Source of the DNA: Limosilactobacillus oris DSM 4864
GTDB taxonomy: Bacteria; Bacillota; Bacilli; Lactobacillales; Lactobacillaceae
Direction of reading: 5' to 3'
Assembly (NCBI RefSeq): GCF_001434465.1
Contig: NZ_AZGE01000008.1
Coordinates: 1 to 64,000 of the forward strand
DNA: 64,000 nucleotides
A model generated the notes under the pieces. It did not search any database and was not told where the DNA came from. It worked only from the letters and a program-made list of their open reading frames with translations. A program made the translations under genes and the position numbers. This document shows positions 42,988 through 52,582 of the stretch, one piece after another (positions within the stretch are counted from its first letter, which is position 1; every line of letters begins with the position of its first letter).

Positions 42988-45900
42988 ATGAAGTCGCGGT
43001 TCTTTAATAAGGTTGAGAAATTTAATGGAACCTTTACGCAACTCGAGGAAAATAACCGACGTTGGGAAAAGCTTTATCGGCAACGCTGGGCACATGATAA
43101 GGTCGTGCGGACAACCCACGGGGTTAACTGTACGGGGTCATGTTCCTGGAACGTCTACGTTAAACAAGGAATTATCACCTGGGAGCACCAGGCAACTGAT
43201 TATCCGGAGTGTGGCGCCAATATGCCGGGGTATGAACCACGGGGATGCCCGCGGGGTGCTAGTTTCTCCTGGTATGAGTACAGCCCGGTGCGGATTAAGT
43301 ACCCGTATATCCGGGGACGACTGTGGAAATTATGGACGGCGGCCAAAAAGGAACACGATAACCCCTTGGCTGCCTGGGCCAGCATCGTTGAAGACCCAGC
43401 GAAAGCTAAGGAATACAAGTCGGTTCGTGGTCACGGCGGCCTAATTCGGGTTCACCGAAACGAGGCCTTAGAACTGATTTCCGCTGCCTGCCTGTACACG
43501 ATTAAGAAGTACGGACCCGACCGGATCGGCGGCTTCACGCCAATTCCAGCAATGTCGATGATGAGCTTTAGTGCCGGAGCCCGCTTTATTGCCCTCCTTG
43601 GTGGGGAGCAGATGAGCTTCTATGACTGGTATGCCGACCTGCCACCGGCTTCACCGCAGGTTTGGGGTGAGCAGACGGACGTACCGGAGTCAGCAGAGTG
43701 GTACAACAGCTCCTACATCATTATGTGGGGGTCCAACGTCCCGCTAACCCGGACACCGGATGCGCATTTTATGACGGAAGCCCGGTATAAGGGGGCTAAG
43801 GTAGTTGCCGTTAGCCCAGACTACGCGGAAAACGTTAAGTTCGCTGATGACTGGCTCGCCCCGCATCCGGGAAGCGACTCGGCCGTTGCCCAGGCGATGA
43901 CCTATGTGATCTTAGACGAGTTTTACCAAAAGCACCCGGTGGACCACTTCATCAAGTATTCCAAGCAATTTACTGACCTGCCGTTCCTGGTTGAATTAGG
44001 GCCGAGTGCCGCCAATAGCAACCACTTCACCGCGGGCCGCTTTGTCCGGATCAGCGACCTGGTACATGACGATACGGTGGTGAACCCCGAATGGAAGACG
44101 GTGGTTTACGATACCCGTCAGCAAAAGATTGTTGTGCCTAACGGGACCATGGGGCAGGAATATGACGCTAAGGAAAAGTGGAACCTGGAATTGAAGGATC
44201 AGGAGGGAAACGAAATTGACCCGGCCCTGTCCGTTAACGACCAGGATGCTACGACTACCCAGGCGGTAATTGACTTCCCCGCCTTTAGTAACGAGGGTAA
44301 TGCCGTGGTTATCCGGCACATTCCGGTGCGCAAACTAACCTATGCGGACGGCAGTGAACACGACGTTACGACCGTTTATGATTTGATGATGGCCCAAATG
44401 GGGATTAACCGGACCGGCGATGATGAATTGGCTGCCAAGGATGCTCATGACGCCACCAGCTTCTTTACCCCTGCCTGGCAAGAAAAACGCTCCGGAGTCA
44501 AGGCTGACCAGGTAATCCAGATTGCCCGTGAATTTGCCCAAAACGCTGCCGACCATGATGGCGCCAGCATGGTCATCATGGGTGGCGGGGTCAACCACTG
44601 GTTTAACGCTGACATGAACTACCGGACGATTATCAACATGCTGATGCTCTGCGGCTGTGTTGGTAAGACCGGTGGCGGCTGGGCCCACTATGTTGGTCAG
44701 GAAAAACTGCGGCCGCAAGAGGGCTGGGCTAACATCACCTTTGCCAACGACTGGGAAAAGGGCGGTGCCCGGCAGATGCAGGGAACAACCTGGTACTACT
44801 TTGCCACTGACCAATGGCGGTACGAGGAAATTGATAACCAGGCCCAAAAGTCCCCGGTATGGAAGAGCAAGCATACTTATCTCCATAATGCCGATTACAA
44901 CCAGTTGGCAATCCGGCTCGGCTGGCTGCCATCTTACCCGCAATTTAACCGGAACCCGCTGTCCTTTGCCAAGGATTACGGGACCACTGACCTGGCGAAA
45001 ATTACGCCGAAGTTGGTAGAAGAATTGAAGAAGGGAAGCTTGCATTTCGCAGCTGAGGACCCAGATGCCAACGAGAACCAGCCTAAAGCCTTCTTCTTGT
45101 GGCGGTCCAACCTCTTTGCCTCATCCGGTAAGGGAGCTGAATACTTTATGAAGCACCTGCTGGGTGCGGAAAACGGTCTACTGGCGAAGCCAAACTCACG
45201 CCGCAAGCCAACTGAAATGGTTTGGCATGACCAGGCCGCTACCGGGAAGCTCGACTTGGTTGTCGATATGGATTTTCGGATGGTATCGACCCCGATGTAC
45301 TCTGACGTGGTCTTGCCAGCGGCAACCTGGTACGAGAAGAAGGACCTCTCATCGACGGATATGCACCCGTTTATTCACCCATTCAACGATGCCATCAGTC
45401 CGATGTGGGAGTCCAAGTCCGACTGGCAGCAGTTTAAGCTGCTGGCCAAGACCTTCTCTGAGATGGCCGCAAAGTACCTGCCGGGAGTGCACTATGATTT
45501 GAAGAGTGCTCCGCTCGGTCATGATACTCCAGGAGAGATCGCCCAGCCCCTTGGCAAAATCAGGGACTGGAAGAAGGGGGAGGTTGAACCAATCCCTGGC
45601 AAGACGATGCCGTCATTAACGCTGATCCCGCGTGATTACAGCAAGGTTTATGAGAAGTTTATTACCCTGGGACCAAATGTCGTTAATAACTACGGCTACG
45701 AAGTTCAGGACCAGTACGACTACTTGAAGGACCTCAACGGGGTGGCGGCAGAAGGTATCGGTGCCGGCTGTCCGCTGCTGGACGAAGACGAGAAGGTTTG
45801 CGACGCGATCTTACGGCTGTCGACGGCTTCCAATGGTAAGCTGGCGGACCGGGCCTGGGCAAAGAAAGAAGCCCAGACTGGTGAGCACCTGACCGATATT

Positions 45901-46653
45901 GGCCGGGGCCACGCGGATGACGTGATGTCGTTTAAGAAGATTACGGCCCAGCCGCAGGAAGCTTACCCGACTCCGATTGGGACCTCGGCTAAGCACGGTG
46001 GCGACCGGTATACGCCATTCTCCCTGATGACGGAGCGGAAGGTGCCAACCCGGACTTTGACCGGCCGGGAACAGTTCTACGTTGACCACGAGGTCTTCCG
46101 TGAATTCGGCGAAGGTCTAGCAACCTACAAGCCATCACTGCCACCGATTGTATTGGCACCTGAGGATACCGACGTTAAGCCAGTCAAGGATGAAATTACC
46201 TTAAAGTACATGACCCCGCACGGGAAGTGGAATATCCACACGATGTACTATGACAATCTTGAGATGCTGACGCTCTTCCGGGGTGGCCCGACCGTATGGA
46301 TCAGCCCAGAAGATGCCGACCAGCTGAAGGTGAAGGATAACGACTGGTTGGAAGTCTATAACCGAAACGGGGTCGTGACTGCCCGGGCCGTTGTTTCTCA
46401 CCGGATGCCGAAGGGCTCGATGTACATGTACCATGCCCAGGATAATGAAATCTACGAACCACTCTCTACAATTACTGGTAACCGTGGTGGTTCGCACAAC
46501 GCGCCAACGCAGATTCACGTAAAACCAACGCACATGGTTGGCGGCTACGGCCAGCTGAGTTATGCTTGGAACTACTATGGTCCGACTGGAAACCAGCGGG
46601 ACCTCTACGTCAACGTACGAAAGTTAAAGAAGGTGAACTGGAGTGAAGATTAA
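42988..46653 (+). CDS. narG: Respiratory nitrate reductase alpha subunit NarG
   Basis: The 1221-residue protein is full length. The FS0 [4Fe-4S] ligands are His44, Cys48, Cys52 and Cys87 (HGVNCTGSC...GCPRGAS), all five positions earlier than in E. coli. The molybdenum ligand is Asp217 in YADLPPASPQ. Further cofactor motifs are WGSNVPLTRTPDAHF and GGGVNHWFN. It reduces nitrate to nitrite on bis-molybdopterin guanine dinucleotide in the cytoplasm. No Tat signal is present, as usual for NarG. The GGGAGG site fits the ATG. It overlaps narH. Confidence 0.97.
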   Translation: MKSRFFNKVEKFNGTFTQLEENNRRWEKLYRQRWAHDKVVRTTHGVNCTGSCSWNVYVKQGIITWEHQATDYPECGANMPGYEPRGCPRGASFSWYEYSPVRIKYPYIRGRLWKLWTAAKKEHDNPLAAWASIVEDPAKAKEYKSVRGHGGLIRVHRNEALELISAACLYTIKKYGPDRIGGFTPIPAMSMMSFSAGARFIALLGGEQMSFYDWYADLPPASPQVWGEQTDVPESAEWYNSSYIIMWGSNVPLTRTPDAHFMTEARYKGAKVVAVSPDYAENVKFADDWLAPHPGSDSAVAQAMTYVILDEFYQKHPVDHFIKYSKQFTDLPFLVELGPSAANSNHFTAGRFVRISDLVHDDTVVNPEWKTVVYDTRQQKIVVPNGTMGQEYDAKEKWNLELKDQEGNEIDPALSVNDQDATTTQAVIDFPAFSNEGNAVVIRHIPVRKLTYADGSEHDVTTVYDLMMAQMGINRTGDDELAAKDAHDATSFFTPAWQEKRSGVKADQVIQIAREFAQNAADHDGASMVIMGGGVNHWFNADMNYRTIINMLMLCGCVGKTGGGWAHYVGQEKLRPQEGWANITFANDWEKGGARQMQGTTWYYFATDQWRYEEIDNQAQKSPVWKSKHTYLHNADYNQLAIRLGWLPSYPQFNRNPLSFAKDYGTTDLAKITPKLVEELKKGSLHFAAEDPDANENQPKAFFLWRSNLFASSGKGAEYFMKHLLGAENGLLAKPNSRRKPTEMVWHDQAATGKLDLVVDMDFRMVSTPMYSDVVLPAATWYEKKDLSSTDMHPFIHPFNDAISPMWESKSDWQQFKLLAKTFSEMAAKYLPGVHYDLKSAPLGHDTPGEIAQPLGKIRDWKKGEVEPIPGKTMPSLTLIPRDYSKVYEKFITLGPNVVNNYGYEVQDQYDYLKDLNGVAAEGIGAGCPLLDEDEKVCDAILRLSTASNGKLADRAWAKKEAQTGEHLTDIGRGHADDVMSFKKITAQPQEAYPTPIGTSAKHGGDRYTPFSLMTERKVPTRTLTGREQFYVDHEVFREFGEGLATYKPSLPPIVLAPEDTDVKPVKDEITLKYMTPHGKWNIHTMYYDNLEMLTLFRGGPTVWISPEDADQLKVKDNDWLEVYNRNGVVTARAVVSHRMPKGSMYMYHAQDNEIYEPLSTITGNRGGSHNAPTQIHVKPTHMVGGYGQLSYAWNYYGPTGNQRDLYVNVRKLKKVNWSED

Positions 46654-48202
46654 AGCACAAATTGGGATGGTACTGAACCTTGATAAGTGTATCGGCTGCC
46701 ATACCTGCTCGGTAACTTGTAAGAATACCTGGACGAACCGGCCCGGGGCTGAGTATATGTGGTTTAATAATGTTGAAACTAAGCCGGGGGTCGGCTTCCC
46801 GAAGCGCTGGGAAGATGAAGACCAGTACCACGGGGGCTGGACGCTCAATGCCAAAGGGAAGCTCCAATTGCGGGCTGGAAACAAGCTCAACAAGATCGCC
46901 CTGGGAAAGATCTTTTATAACAATGACATGCCCGAGATGGACAACTACTACGAACCATGGACTTACGATTATAAGACCCTTTTTGGCCCTGAACGCAAGC
47001 ACCAGCCCGTGGCGCGGCCAAAGTCCCAAATTACGGGTGAAAACATGGAACTAACGACGGGCCCAAACTGGGACGACGACCTCGCCGGTTCGACAGAGTA
47101 TGTTCAGCAGGACCCGAACATGCAAAAGATCGAGGGCGATATCAAGAAGAACTTTGAACAGGCCTTCATGATGTACCTGCCCCGGCTATGTGAACACTGT
47201 CTTAACGCCCCCTGTGTGGCTTCTTGTCCGTCTGGCGCGATGTACAAGCGGGATGAAGATGGAATCGTCTTGGTAGACCAAGAACGGTGCCGGGGCTGGC
47301 GATTCTGCATGACCGGCTGTCCATACAAGAAGGTCTACTTTAACTGGAAGACCCATAAGGCGGAGAAGTGCACGTTCTGTTACCCGCGGATTGAAGAGGG
47401 GCAGCCGACCGTCTGTGCTGAAACCTGTGTTGGCCGGATTCGTTACATCGGTGCCATGCTGTATGATGCCGACCGGGTTGAACAAGCTGCGTCAACCCCG
47501 GACGAAAGCAAACTTTATGAAGCCCAGCTGGGCTTATTCCTGGACCCGAACGACCCAGAGGTGGTCAAGCAGGCACTTAAGGACGGAATTTCAGAGGAAA
47601 TGATTGCGGCAGCCCAGAAGTCGCCGATTTACAAGCTAGCGGTGAAGGAAAAGATTGCCTTTCCGTTGCACCCAGAGTACCGGACGATGCCAATGGTTTG
47701 GTACATTCCACCGCTATCACCAGTGATGTCCTACTTTGAAGGACGCAACTCGATCAAGGACCCAGACATGATCTTCCCTGGAATCGACCAGATGCGGATT
47801 CCAGTTCAGTACCTGGCAAACCTCCTGACTGGCGGTAACGTGCCGGTGGTCAAGAGTGCCTTGTATAAGTTAGCCATGATGCGGTTGTACATGCGGGCCA
47901 AGACCAGCGGTAAGGACTTTGACACTAGTAAGCTGACCCGGGTTGGTTTGACCGCGGCCCGGGCAACGTCCCTTTACCGTCTGCTCGCGATTGCGCGTTA
48001 CGAGGACCGTTTTGTGATTCCGCGGAGCCAAAAGGCTGAGTTGGAAAACGCTCAGAGTGAGCAGGGCGGCTTGGGTTACAACGAATGTGAAGGCTGTGCC
48101 TTAGCACCGCAGCACCGGAGTATGTTCCAGAAGGCCGAAGCTGGCAAGTCTACTAATGAGATCTATGCCGACAGCTTCTACGGGGGGATTTGGCGTGATT
48201 GA
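46643..48202 (+). CDS. narH: Respiratory nitrate reductase beta subunit NarH
   Basis: The 519-residue protein starts from GTG inside the narG end (11-bp overlap). It carries the ferredoxin-like clusters: Cys16, Cys19, Cys22 and Cys26 (CIGCHTCSVTC), CEHCLNAPCVASCP, CRGWRFCMTGCP with Trp replacing a Cys as for the [3Fe-4S] site, and CTFC...CAETC. It passes electrons from NarI haem to NarG. Confidence 0.97.
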   Translation: MKIKAQIGMVLNLDKCIGCHTCSVTCKNTWTNRPGAEYMWFNNVETKPGVGFPKRWEDEDQYHGGWTLNAKGKLQLRAGNKLNKIALGKIFYNNDMPEMDNYYEPWTYDYKTLFGPERKHQPVARPKSQITGENMELTTGPNWDDDLAGSTEYVQQDPNMQKIEGDIKKNFEQAFMMYLPRLCEHCLNAPCVASCPSGAMYKRDEDGIVLVDQERCRGWRFCMTGCPYKKVYFNWKTHKAEKCTFCYPRIEEGQPTVCAETCVGRIRYIGAMLYDADRVEQAASTPDESKLYEAQLGLFLDPNDPEVVKQALKDGISEEMIAAAQKSPIYKLAVKEKIAFPLHPEYRTMPMVWYIPPLSPVMSYFEGRNSIKDPDMIFPGIDQMRIPVQYLANLLTGGNVPVVKSALYKLAMMRLYMRAKTSGKDFDTSKLTRVGLTAARATSLYRLLAIARYEDRFVIPRSQKAELENAQSEQGGLGYNECEGCALAPQHRSMFQKAEAGKSTNEIYADSFYGGIWRD

Positions 48203-48773
48203 TTTTAAGCGACTAGCGCAATTACGGCCGACATTTGCTATCTTGTCACGGCTGGTTGACTACCCGACAACGGATACCTTTTCAGCAACGACCCGCCAGC
48301 AGCTGGCAGCAGACCGGGCGCTGGCGCAAGCAACCCGGAAGCAATTACTCGGGTTGTTTGATCAGTTGGCCGCGCCCACTTATTTGGAGCAACAGACTAA
48401 CTATGCTCAACTATTCGAAATGAACCGGCGCTACACCTTGTATATGTCGTATTATAAGATGACCGATTCTCGCGAACGGGGAACGGTCTTGGCCAAACTC
48501 AAAATGCTCTACGAGATGTTTGGGGTGGCGGAGGCAACTAGTGAGCTGTCCGACTACTTGCCATTGCTATTAGACTTTTTGGCCTGCGGCGACTACCTGG
48601 ACGATCCGCGCCGGGTAGATCTGCAGCTAGCGTTAAGTGTGATTGAGGACGGTACTTACAACCTCCTCGCCAACGCGGCAGCTGACAGTGATAATCCGTA
48701 TATTAAATTAATTCAAGTGACGCGGAACATTATTGGTTCCTGCGTGAAAGCAGAGGTGAGAACAGATGCATAA
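48195..48773 (+). CDS. narJ: Nitrate reductase maturation chaperone NarJ
   Basis: The protein has 192 residues from GTG 48195, which overlaps the end of narH and is preceded by GGGGGG at 48182-48187. It is the TorD-like helical chaperone: NYAQLFEMNRRYTLYMSYY is the typical central block. It helps insert molybdenum cofactor into NarG and assemble the complex. It overlaps narI by 8 bp. Confidence 0.92.
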   Translation: MIDFKRLAQLRPTFAILSRLVDYPTTDTFSATTRQQLAADRALAQATRKQLLGLFDQLAAPTYLEQQTNYAQLFEMNRRYTLYMSYYKMTDSRERGTVLAKLKMLYEMFGVAEATSELSDYLPLLLDFLACGDYLDDPRRVDLQLALSVIEDGTYNLLANAAADSDNPYIKLIQVTRNIIGSCVKAEVRTDA

Positions 48774-49458
48774 TGGTTGGTCAATCTTTTTATGGGTTGT
48801 GTACCCGTATGTTATGTTGGCATCCTTTATCATTGGTAACTTTGTCCGTTTTAAGTATTTCCACTGTTCGATTACGGCAAAGTCGAGTGAAATTTTCGAA
48901 AAGAAGAAGTTGATGATCGGCAGTATTACCTTCCACGTTGGAATTATTCTGGCCTTCTTTGGCCACTGCCTGGGGATGCTGGTACCGCAGAGCTGGACGG
49001 CTTTCTTTGGTATTACTGAGCATATGTACCACCTCTACGGTTCACTAATGATGGGGATCCCAGCCGGACTGCTGGCTTTTATCGGGATTGCCATTCTGAC
49101 CTACCGGCGGATGACGGTGATGCGGGTTTTTAAGACCAGTGACCTTAATGACATTATCATTGACTGGGCGCTATTGATTACGATCGCGCTGGGTCTGTCT
49201 TGTACGATTACTGGTGGCTTTATCGACTATAATTACCGGCTGACGATTGGTCCGTGGGTGCGGAGTCTCTTTACGCTTCACCCGCAATGGCAGTTGATGG
49301 CCAACGTCCCGTTGATTTACAAGGTCCACATCCTGTGTGGCTTTGCCATCTTCGGTTACTTCCCGTACACCCGGTTGGTTCACGCGCTGACCCTGCCATG
49401 GCAGTATATTTTCCGCCGTTACATTGTTTACCGGCGGCGGGTTAACACTTCTTATTAA
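48766..49458 (+). CDS. narI: Respiratory nitrate reductase gamma subunit NarI
   Basis: The 230-residue membrane cytochrome b has five helices. The four haem ligands are His57, His67, His188 and His206, each one position beyond those of E. coli NarI. It oxidises menaquinol and anchors NarGH. Most lactobacilli cannot make haem and often lack menaquinone, so the enzyme probably relies on cofactors taken up from outside. Confidence 0.95.
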   Translation: MHNGWSIFLWVVYPYVMLASFIIGNFVRFKYFHCSITAKSSEIFEKKKLMIGSITFHVGIILAFFGHCLGMLVPQSWTAFFGITEHMYHLYGSLMMGIPAGLLAFIGIAILTYRRMTVMRVFKTSDLNDIIIDWALLITIALGLSCTITGGFIDYNYRLTIGPWVRSLFTLHPQWQLMANVPLIYKVHILCGFAIFGYFPYTRLVHALTLPWQYIFRRYIVYRRRVNTSY

Positions 49459-49480
49459 TTTTTTGGCAATAAAAAGGAAG

Positions 49481-49515
49481 CGAAACAGAAGTCGTTACCG
49501 ACTTCGTTTTTCGAC
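49481..49515 (+). terminator. Terminator of narGHJI
   Basis: GAAGTCG pairs with CGACTTC, loop TTAC, then GTTTTTCG. Confidence 0.85.
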
Positions 49516-49537
49516 GCGCGGCTAGTCTTTAGAGAGT

Positions 49538-49588
49538 ACAAATAGAGGCCTAGAGTTCGGTTTTGCCGAGCTTTAGGCCTCATTTGTG
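49538..49588. terminator. Bidirectional hairpin with recurring loop
   Basis: ACAAAT-GAGGCCTAGAG pairs with CTTTAGGCCTC-ATTTGT. The inner loop AGAGTTCGG-TTT-TGCCGAGC matches that of the hairpin at 3475-3524. It probably ends the minus-strand DMT transporter transcript. Confidence 0.75.
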
Positions 49589-49672
49589 TATCGCGCTATT
49601 CGTGTTTTAACTGAGTAAAAGAATTGATGTTCCAGCTCCTTGCTATTTTAAAGCTAGTAATACAACGGCGCA

Positions 49673-49743
49673 GTAGCTTGCTCACAAGTCAAATAGGATT
49701 GATACACGGCGTAGCCATCCTTCCTACAGGTTAGTTGTCCTAC
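49673..49743 (-). ncRNA. Possible divergent copy C of the noncoding element
   Basis: On the minus strand CTAACCT is followed by AGGAAGGAT, which can pair with ATCAATCCT, and then by GAGCAAGC. The order and length recall copies A and B, but the closing stem is only GTAG/CTAC and TGGCACGGA is missing. It lies 12 bp after the DMT transporter stop. No gene is present in 49589-49755. Confidence 0.2.
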
Positions 49744-49755
49744 GCTCTTTTATAC

Positions 49756-50649
49756 CTATGCCCGTTCACGGGTCTTGGTAAAAGTGACGATGGTGCTGGC
49801 GCCGATCACCAGCAGGGCCCCACTAATCAGAGATGGTGTGATTTGAACTGGGAAGAAGAAAGCCGAGTAGATGATTACAATGACCGGCCCAAATGCCCGG
49901 ACAATGTTAGCCTTACCCGCGGAAATAAAGCGCAGGCTAGTGTAGAAGAGTAAGAGGGACATGAAACCGTTAAAGAAGGCTCCGGCAAAGTTAAAGGCGA
50001 CGGCCTGGCCGGAGATATTCTTAAAAGAAGTTCCGCAGGCCAGTGCGTAGCCCACCAGCAGCAGTGCAGACGTCAGGTGGTTATAAAACAAGACGTTGCT
50101 GGGCTGGGCGTCCTTGACCAGGTGCTTGGCAGTGATGTTGTTGGCGGCATACATCAGCGGGTAAATGAAAGCGCAGATAATTCCCCAGCCATTATCGCTC
50201 AGTTGGATTCGGCCGCCGGAAATCAAGAATGAACCGAGAATACAAAGAATAATCGCCAGGTAGTCCCAGCCCTCGATGCGTTCCTTTAAGAAGAGGTAGG
50301 AAAGGACAAAGACGTAGACAAGGTACATCCGGGCGATTAAGGTGACTGTAATCGGGCTGAGGAGGGAGAGCGCTATGTATTGGAGGATAATTCCGACGGC
50401 GTTGGTACCCCCGAGCAGCCACAGCCACGGATTTTTAAGTGTGGTTAGCGAAACCTGCCGATGGCTCAGCAAGACGACGATGAGAACAAAGCCCGCTGCA
50501 AAACAACTGGTAAAGATCCCCCCGATGACCGGACTAAGGCTGGTTAATGAAAATTTATTCAGGACCGGGCTGATGCTGCTAAAGAGTAGTGAGATGAGGT
50601 TTAACTCGACGCCCCATAGCTGGCCCTTATTAATGGCTGCTTGCTTCAA
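49756..50649 (-). CDS. DMT-superfamily permease (EamA type)
   Basis: The protein has 297 residues from TTG 50649, 8 bp after AGGAG; a GTG at 50658 overlaps that site. It has ten predicted helices in two EamA halves, with family signatures FLKERIEGWDYLAIILCILGSF (in part) and GKANIVRAFGPVIVIIYS. Such proteins export or import small metabolites; the substrate is unknown. Monocistronic. Confidence 0.8.
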   Translation of the reverse strand: MKQAAINKGQLWGVELNLISLLFSSISPVLNKFSLTSLSPVIGGIFTSCFAAGFVLIVVLLSHRQVSLTTLKNPWLWLLGGTNAVGIILQYIALSLLSPITVTLIARMYLVYVFVLSYLFLKERIEGWDYLAIILCILGSFLISGGRIQLSDNGWGIICAFIYPLMYAANNITAKHLVKDAQPSNVLFYNHLTSALLLVGYALACGTSFKNISGQAVAFNFAGAFFNGFMSLLLFYTSLRFISAGKANIVRAFGPVIVIIYSAFFFPVQITPSLISGALLVIGASTIVTFTKTRERA

Positions 50650-50901
50650 TGGAGTCACTCCTATCGATTGATTTAATACCCCCCCTATTATTGGCGATTA
50701 GCGGGGGGAAAGCAATCGGGGAAAGACCTATAAATGCCAGCACCGTTTCTACGTAACTGCTGTTTAAGTAACTGGGTGGCTCAACACTTACTATAAATTA
50801 GTAATAACGTCAAATTTATAAAAAGGGGGCTGCACGCATAGATACCGGTGTTTATCAATCGATAAATATGCAGTAGTAGTTACCCAATTCACAAATTCTT
50901 C
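50650..50901. other. Intergenic region with two inverted repeats
   Basis: No gene. A C7/G6 hairpin lies at 50679-50708 near the DMT transporter start. TTTATC (50851-50856) and GATAAA (50861-50866) form an inverted repeat around AATC about 40 bp upstream of the nox promoter, a possible operator. Confidence 0.4.
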
Positions 50902-50929
50902 TGGACAACGGGTAATAGGTTGCTATAAT
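50902..50929 (+). promoter_or_regulatory. Promoter of the NADH oxidase gene
   Basis: TGGACA (50902-50907), a 16-bp spacer and TATAAT (50924-50929). Confidence 0.6.
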
Positions 50930-50978
50930 TACGGTGTGTTAGAAGTAAACACTTATCGAACGATATAGGAGGATGACT

Positions 50979-52319
50979 ATGAAGATCGTAATTATTGGTT
51001 GTACCCATGCGGGAACCATTACTGCCAGTCAAGTACTCAGCCAGCACCCGGATGCCGAGGTGACCATCTACGAGAAGAACGACAACGTTTCCTTTCTCTC
51101 GTGCGGCATTGCAACCTACTTGGGCGGGGTTGCTAAAAACATTGATGATATGTTCTACTCAAGCCCGGAAGCCCTGTCCCAGCTTGGTGCAGCCGTTCAC
51201 ATGCAGCATGAAGTTACCGCGGTGGACCTGCAAAAGAAGACCCTGCAAGTTAAAGACCTGGTCAGCGGTGAAGAAACTGAGGACCACTATGACAAGCTGA
51301 TGGTAACGACCGGTTCCTGGCCGGTAATTCCGAACCTGCCAGGAATTGACGATCCGAATGTTTACCTCTGCAAAAACTACAACCACGCCCAAAAGCTCTT
51401 TGAGGTCGCACAAAATGCACAAAAGGTGGTCGTGATTGGCGGCGGCTACATCGGGGTTGAACTGGTTGAAGCGTACAGCAAACAGGGCAAGCAGGTAACC
51501 CTGATCGACGGCAACGACCGCCTGCTCAGCAAGTACTACGATGCCAAGTACACCGACATTGTCACCAAGGACTTTGAAGACCACCAGGTGACGCTGGCCC
51601 TTGGCGAACTGGTTGCCGGGTTTGAACCAGCGGACCAGGGAGTCGTGGTTAAGACCGATCGGGGGAGCTACGACGCCGACATTGCCATCCTCTGCATTGG
51701 CTTCCGCCCGAATACCAGCCTCTTCAAGGACCAGCTTGAATTCAACGCGGACGGCTCAATCAAGACCAACGCTTATATGCAGACTTCGGACCCGGACGTC
51801 TATGGTGCAGGTGATTCGGTCGCGGTTCACTACAACCCGACGAACCAGGAAGCTTACGTTCCGTTGGCGACCAATGCGGTCCGGCAGGGAATCATTGCCG
51901 GTACCAACCTCTACGGCAATACCATGACTTACATGGGAACCCAGTCGACCTCGGGCCTGCAGCTGTACGACAACGCGATGTCCTCGACTGGGATGACCCT
52001 GGAAAGTGCCAAGGCCGCGGGCTTTGATGCCGATGCTGTGACCTTTGAGGATCACTACCGGCCGGAATTTATGCCGACCAACGCCACGGTGATCGGGACG
52101 GTGGTCTGGGACCGGAGCAACAACCAGATTTTGGGTGCCCAATTTATGAGCAAGTTGGACATTTCCATGTACGCGAACGCGGTTTCCGTGATGATTCAAA
52201 ACCATAACACGATTGACTTCATGGCGATGGTTGATATGTTGTTCCAACCGAACTTCGACCGGCCATTCAACTTCATCAACTTACTGGGCCAGCAAGCTGT
52301 TGCCAAGGCGGTCAAGTAG
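50979..52319 (+). CDS. nox: NADH oxidase (water-forming, Cys-dependent)
   Basis: The protein has 446 residues from ATG 50979; the ATG at 50973 abuts AGGAGG. It has the N-terminal FAD motif GCTHAGT, the redox-active Cys42 (FLSCGIATYLGG), an NAD motif VVIGGGYIGVEL, and VYGAGDS near residue 279. It reduces oxygen to water with NADH and regenerates NAD. A CoA-disulfide reductase-like activity is the main alternative, but the Cys42 context suits Nox2. Monocistronic, with terminator. Confidence 0.92.
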   Translation: MKIVIIGCTHAGTITASQVLSQHPDAEVTIYEKNDNVSFLSCGIATYLGGVAKNIDDMFYSSPEALSQLGAAVHMQHEVTAVDLQKKTLQVKDLVSGEETEDHYDKLMVTTGSWPVIPNLPGIDDPNVYLCKNYNHAQKLFEVAQNAQKVVVIGGGYIGVELVEAYSKQGKQVTLIDGNDRLLSKYYDAKYTDIVTKDFEDHQVTLALGELVAGFEPADQGVVVKTDRGSYDADIAILCIGFRPNTSLFKDQLEFNADGSIKTNAYMQTSDPDVYGAGDSVAVHYNPTNQEAYVPLATNAVRQGIIAGTNLYGNTMTYMGTQSTSGLQLYDNAMSSTGMTLESAKAAGFDADAVTFEDHYRPEFMPTNATVIGTVVWDRSNNQILGAQFMSKLDISMYANAVSVMIQNHNTIDFMAMVDMLFQPNFDRPFNFINLLGQQAVAKAVK

Positions 52320-52367
52320 TAAGAAAAAGCCGGTGCTTGGCAGCGTTACGGCATAAGTTAAGAATGA

Positions 52368-52402
52368 CAAGGACACCCTAGGAGGAATCCTAGGGTGTTC
52401 TT
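52368..52402 (+). terminator. Terminator of nox
   Basis: ACACCCTAGGA pairs with TCCTAGGGTGT, loop GGAA, followed by TCTTGTTATT. Confidence 0.8.
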
Positions 52403-52582
52403 GTTATTCCAATATTGAATATTCTTGTATTCTTAAATTATATGCCGACTGGGGTCATTTACTGATAAAAATGAATTTATATTATGCTATTGTAATTGAT
52501 ATATGACACCGCTAACATAAAAGTATAATGCTTGTTCAATACTTCTCAATGCTGAAGCTACGACCCAGAGGAGGCAATCGCA
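52403..52582 (+). promoter_or_regulatory. Upstream region of preTA
   Basis: AT-rich, no gene. TATAAT lies at about 52527; the best -35 is TATGAC at 16 bp, which is poor. AGAGGAGG precedes the preT start. Confidence 0.35.

Noticed and set aside
44335-45045. Long minus-strand frame within narG.
   Set aside because: narG is continuous and matches its family throughout; the antisense frame lacks a start site and protein features.
50851-50866. TTTATC-AATC-GATAAA before nox as an FNR or Rex box.
   Set aside because: It does not match TTGAT-N4-ATCAA or the Rex consensus TTGTGAA-N4-TTCACAA well enough; kept only as an unnamed inverted repeat.
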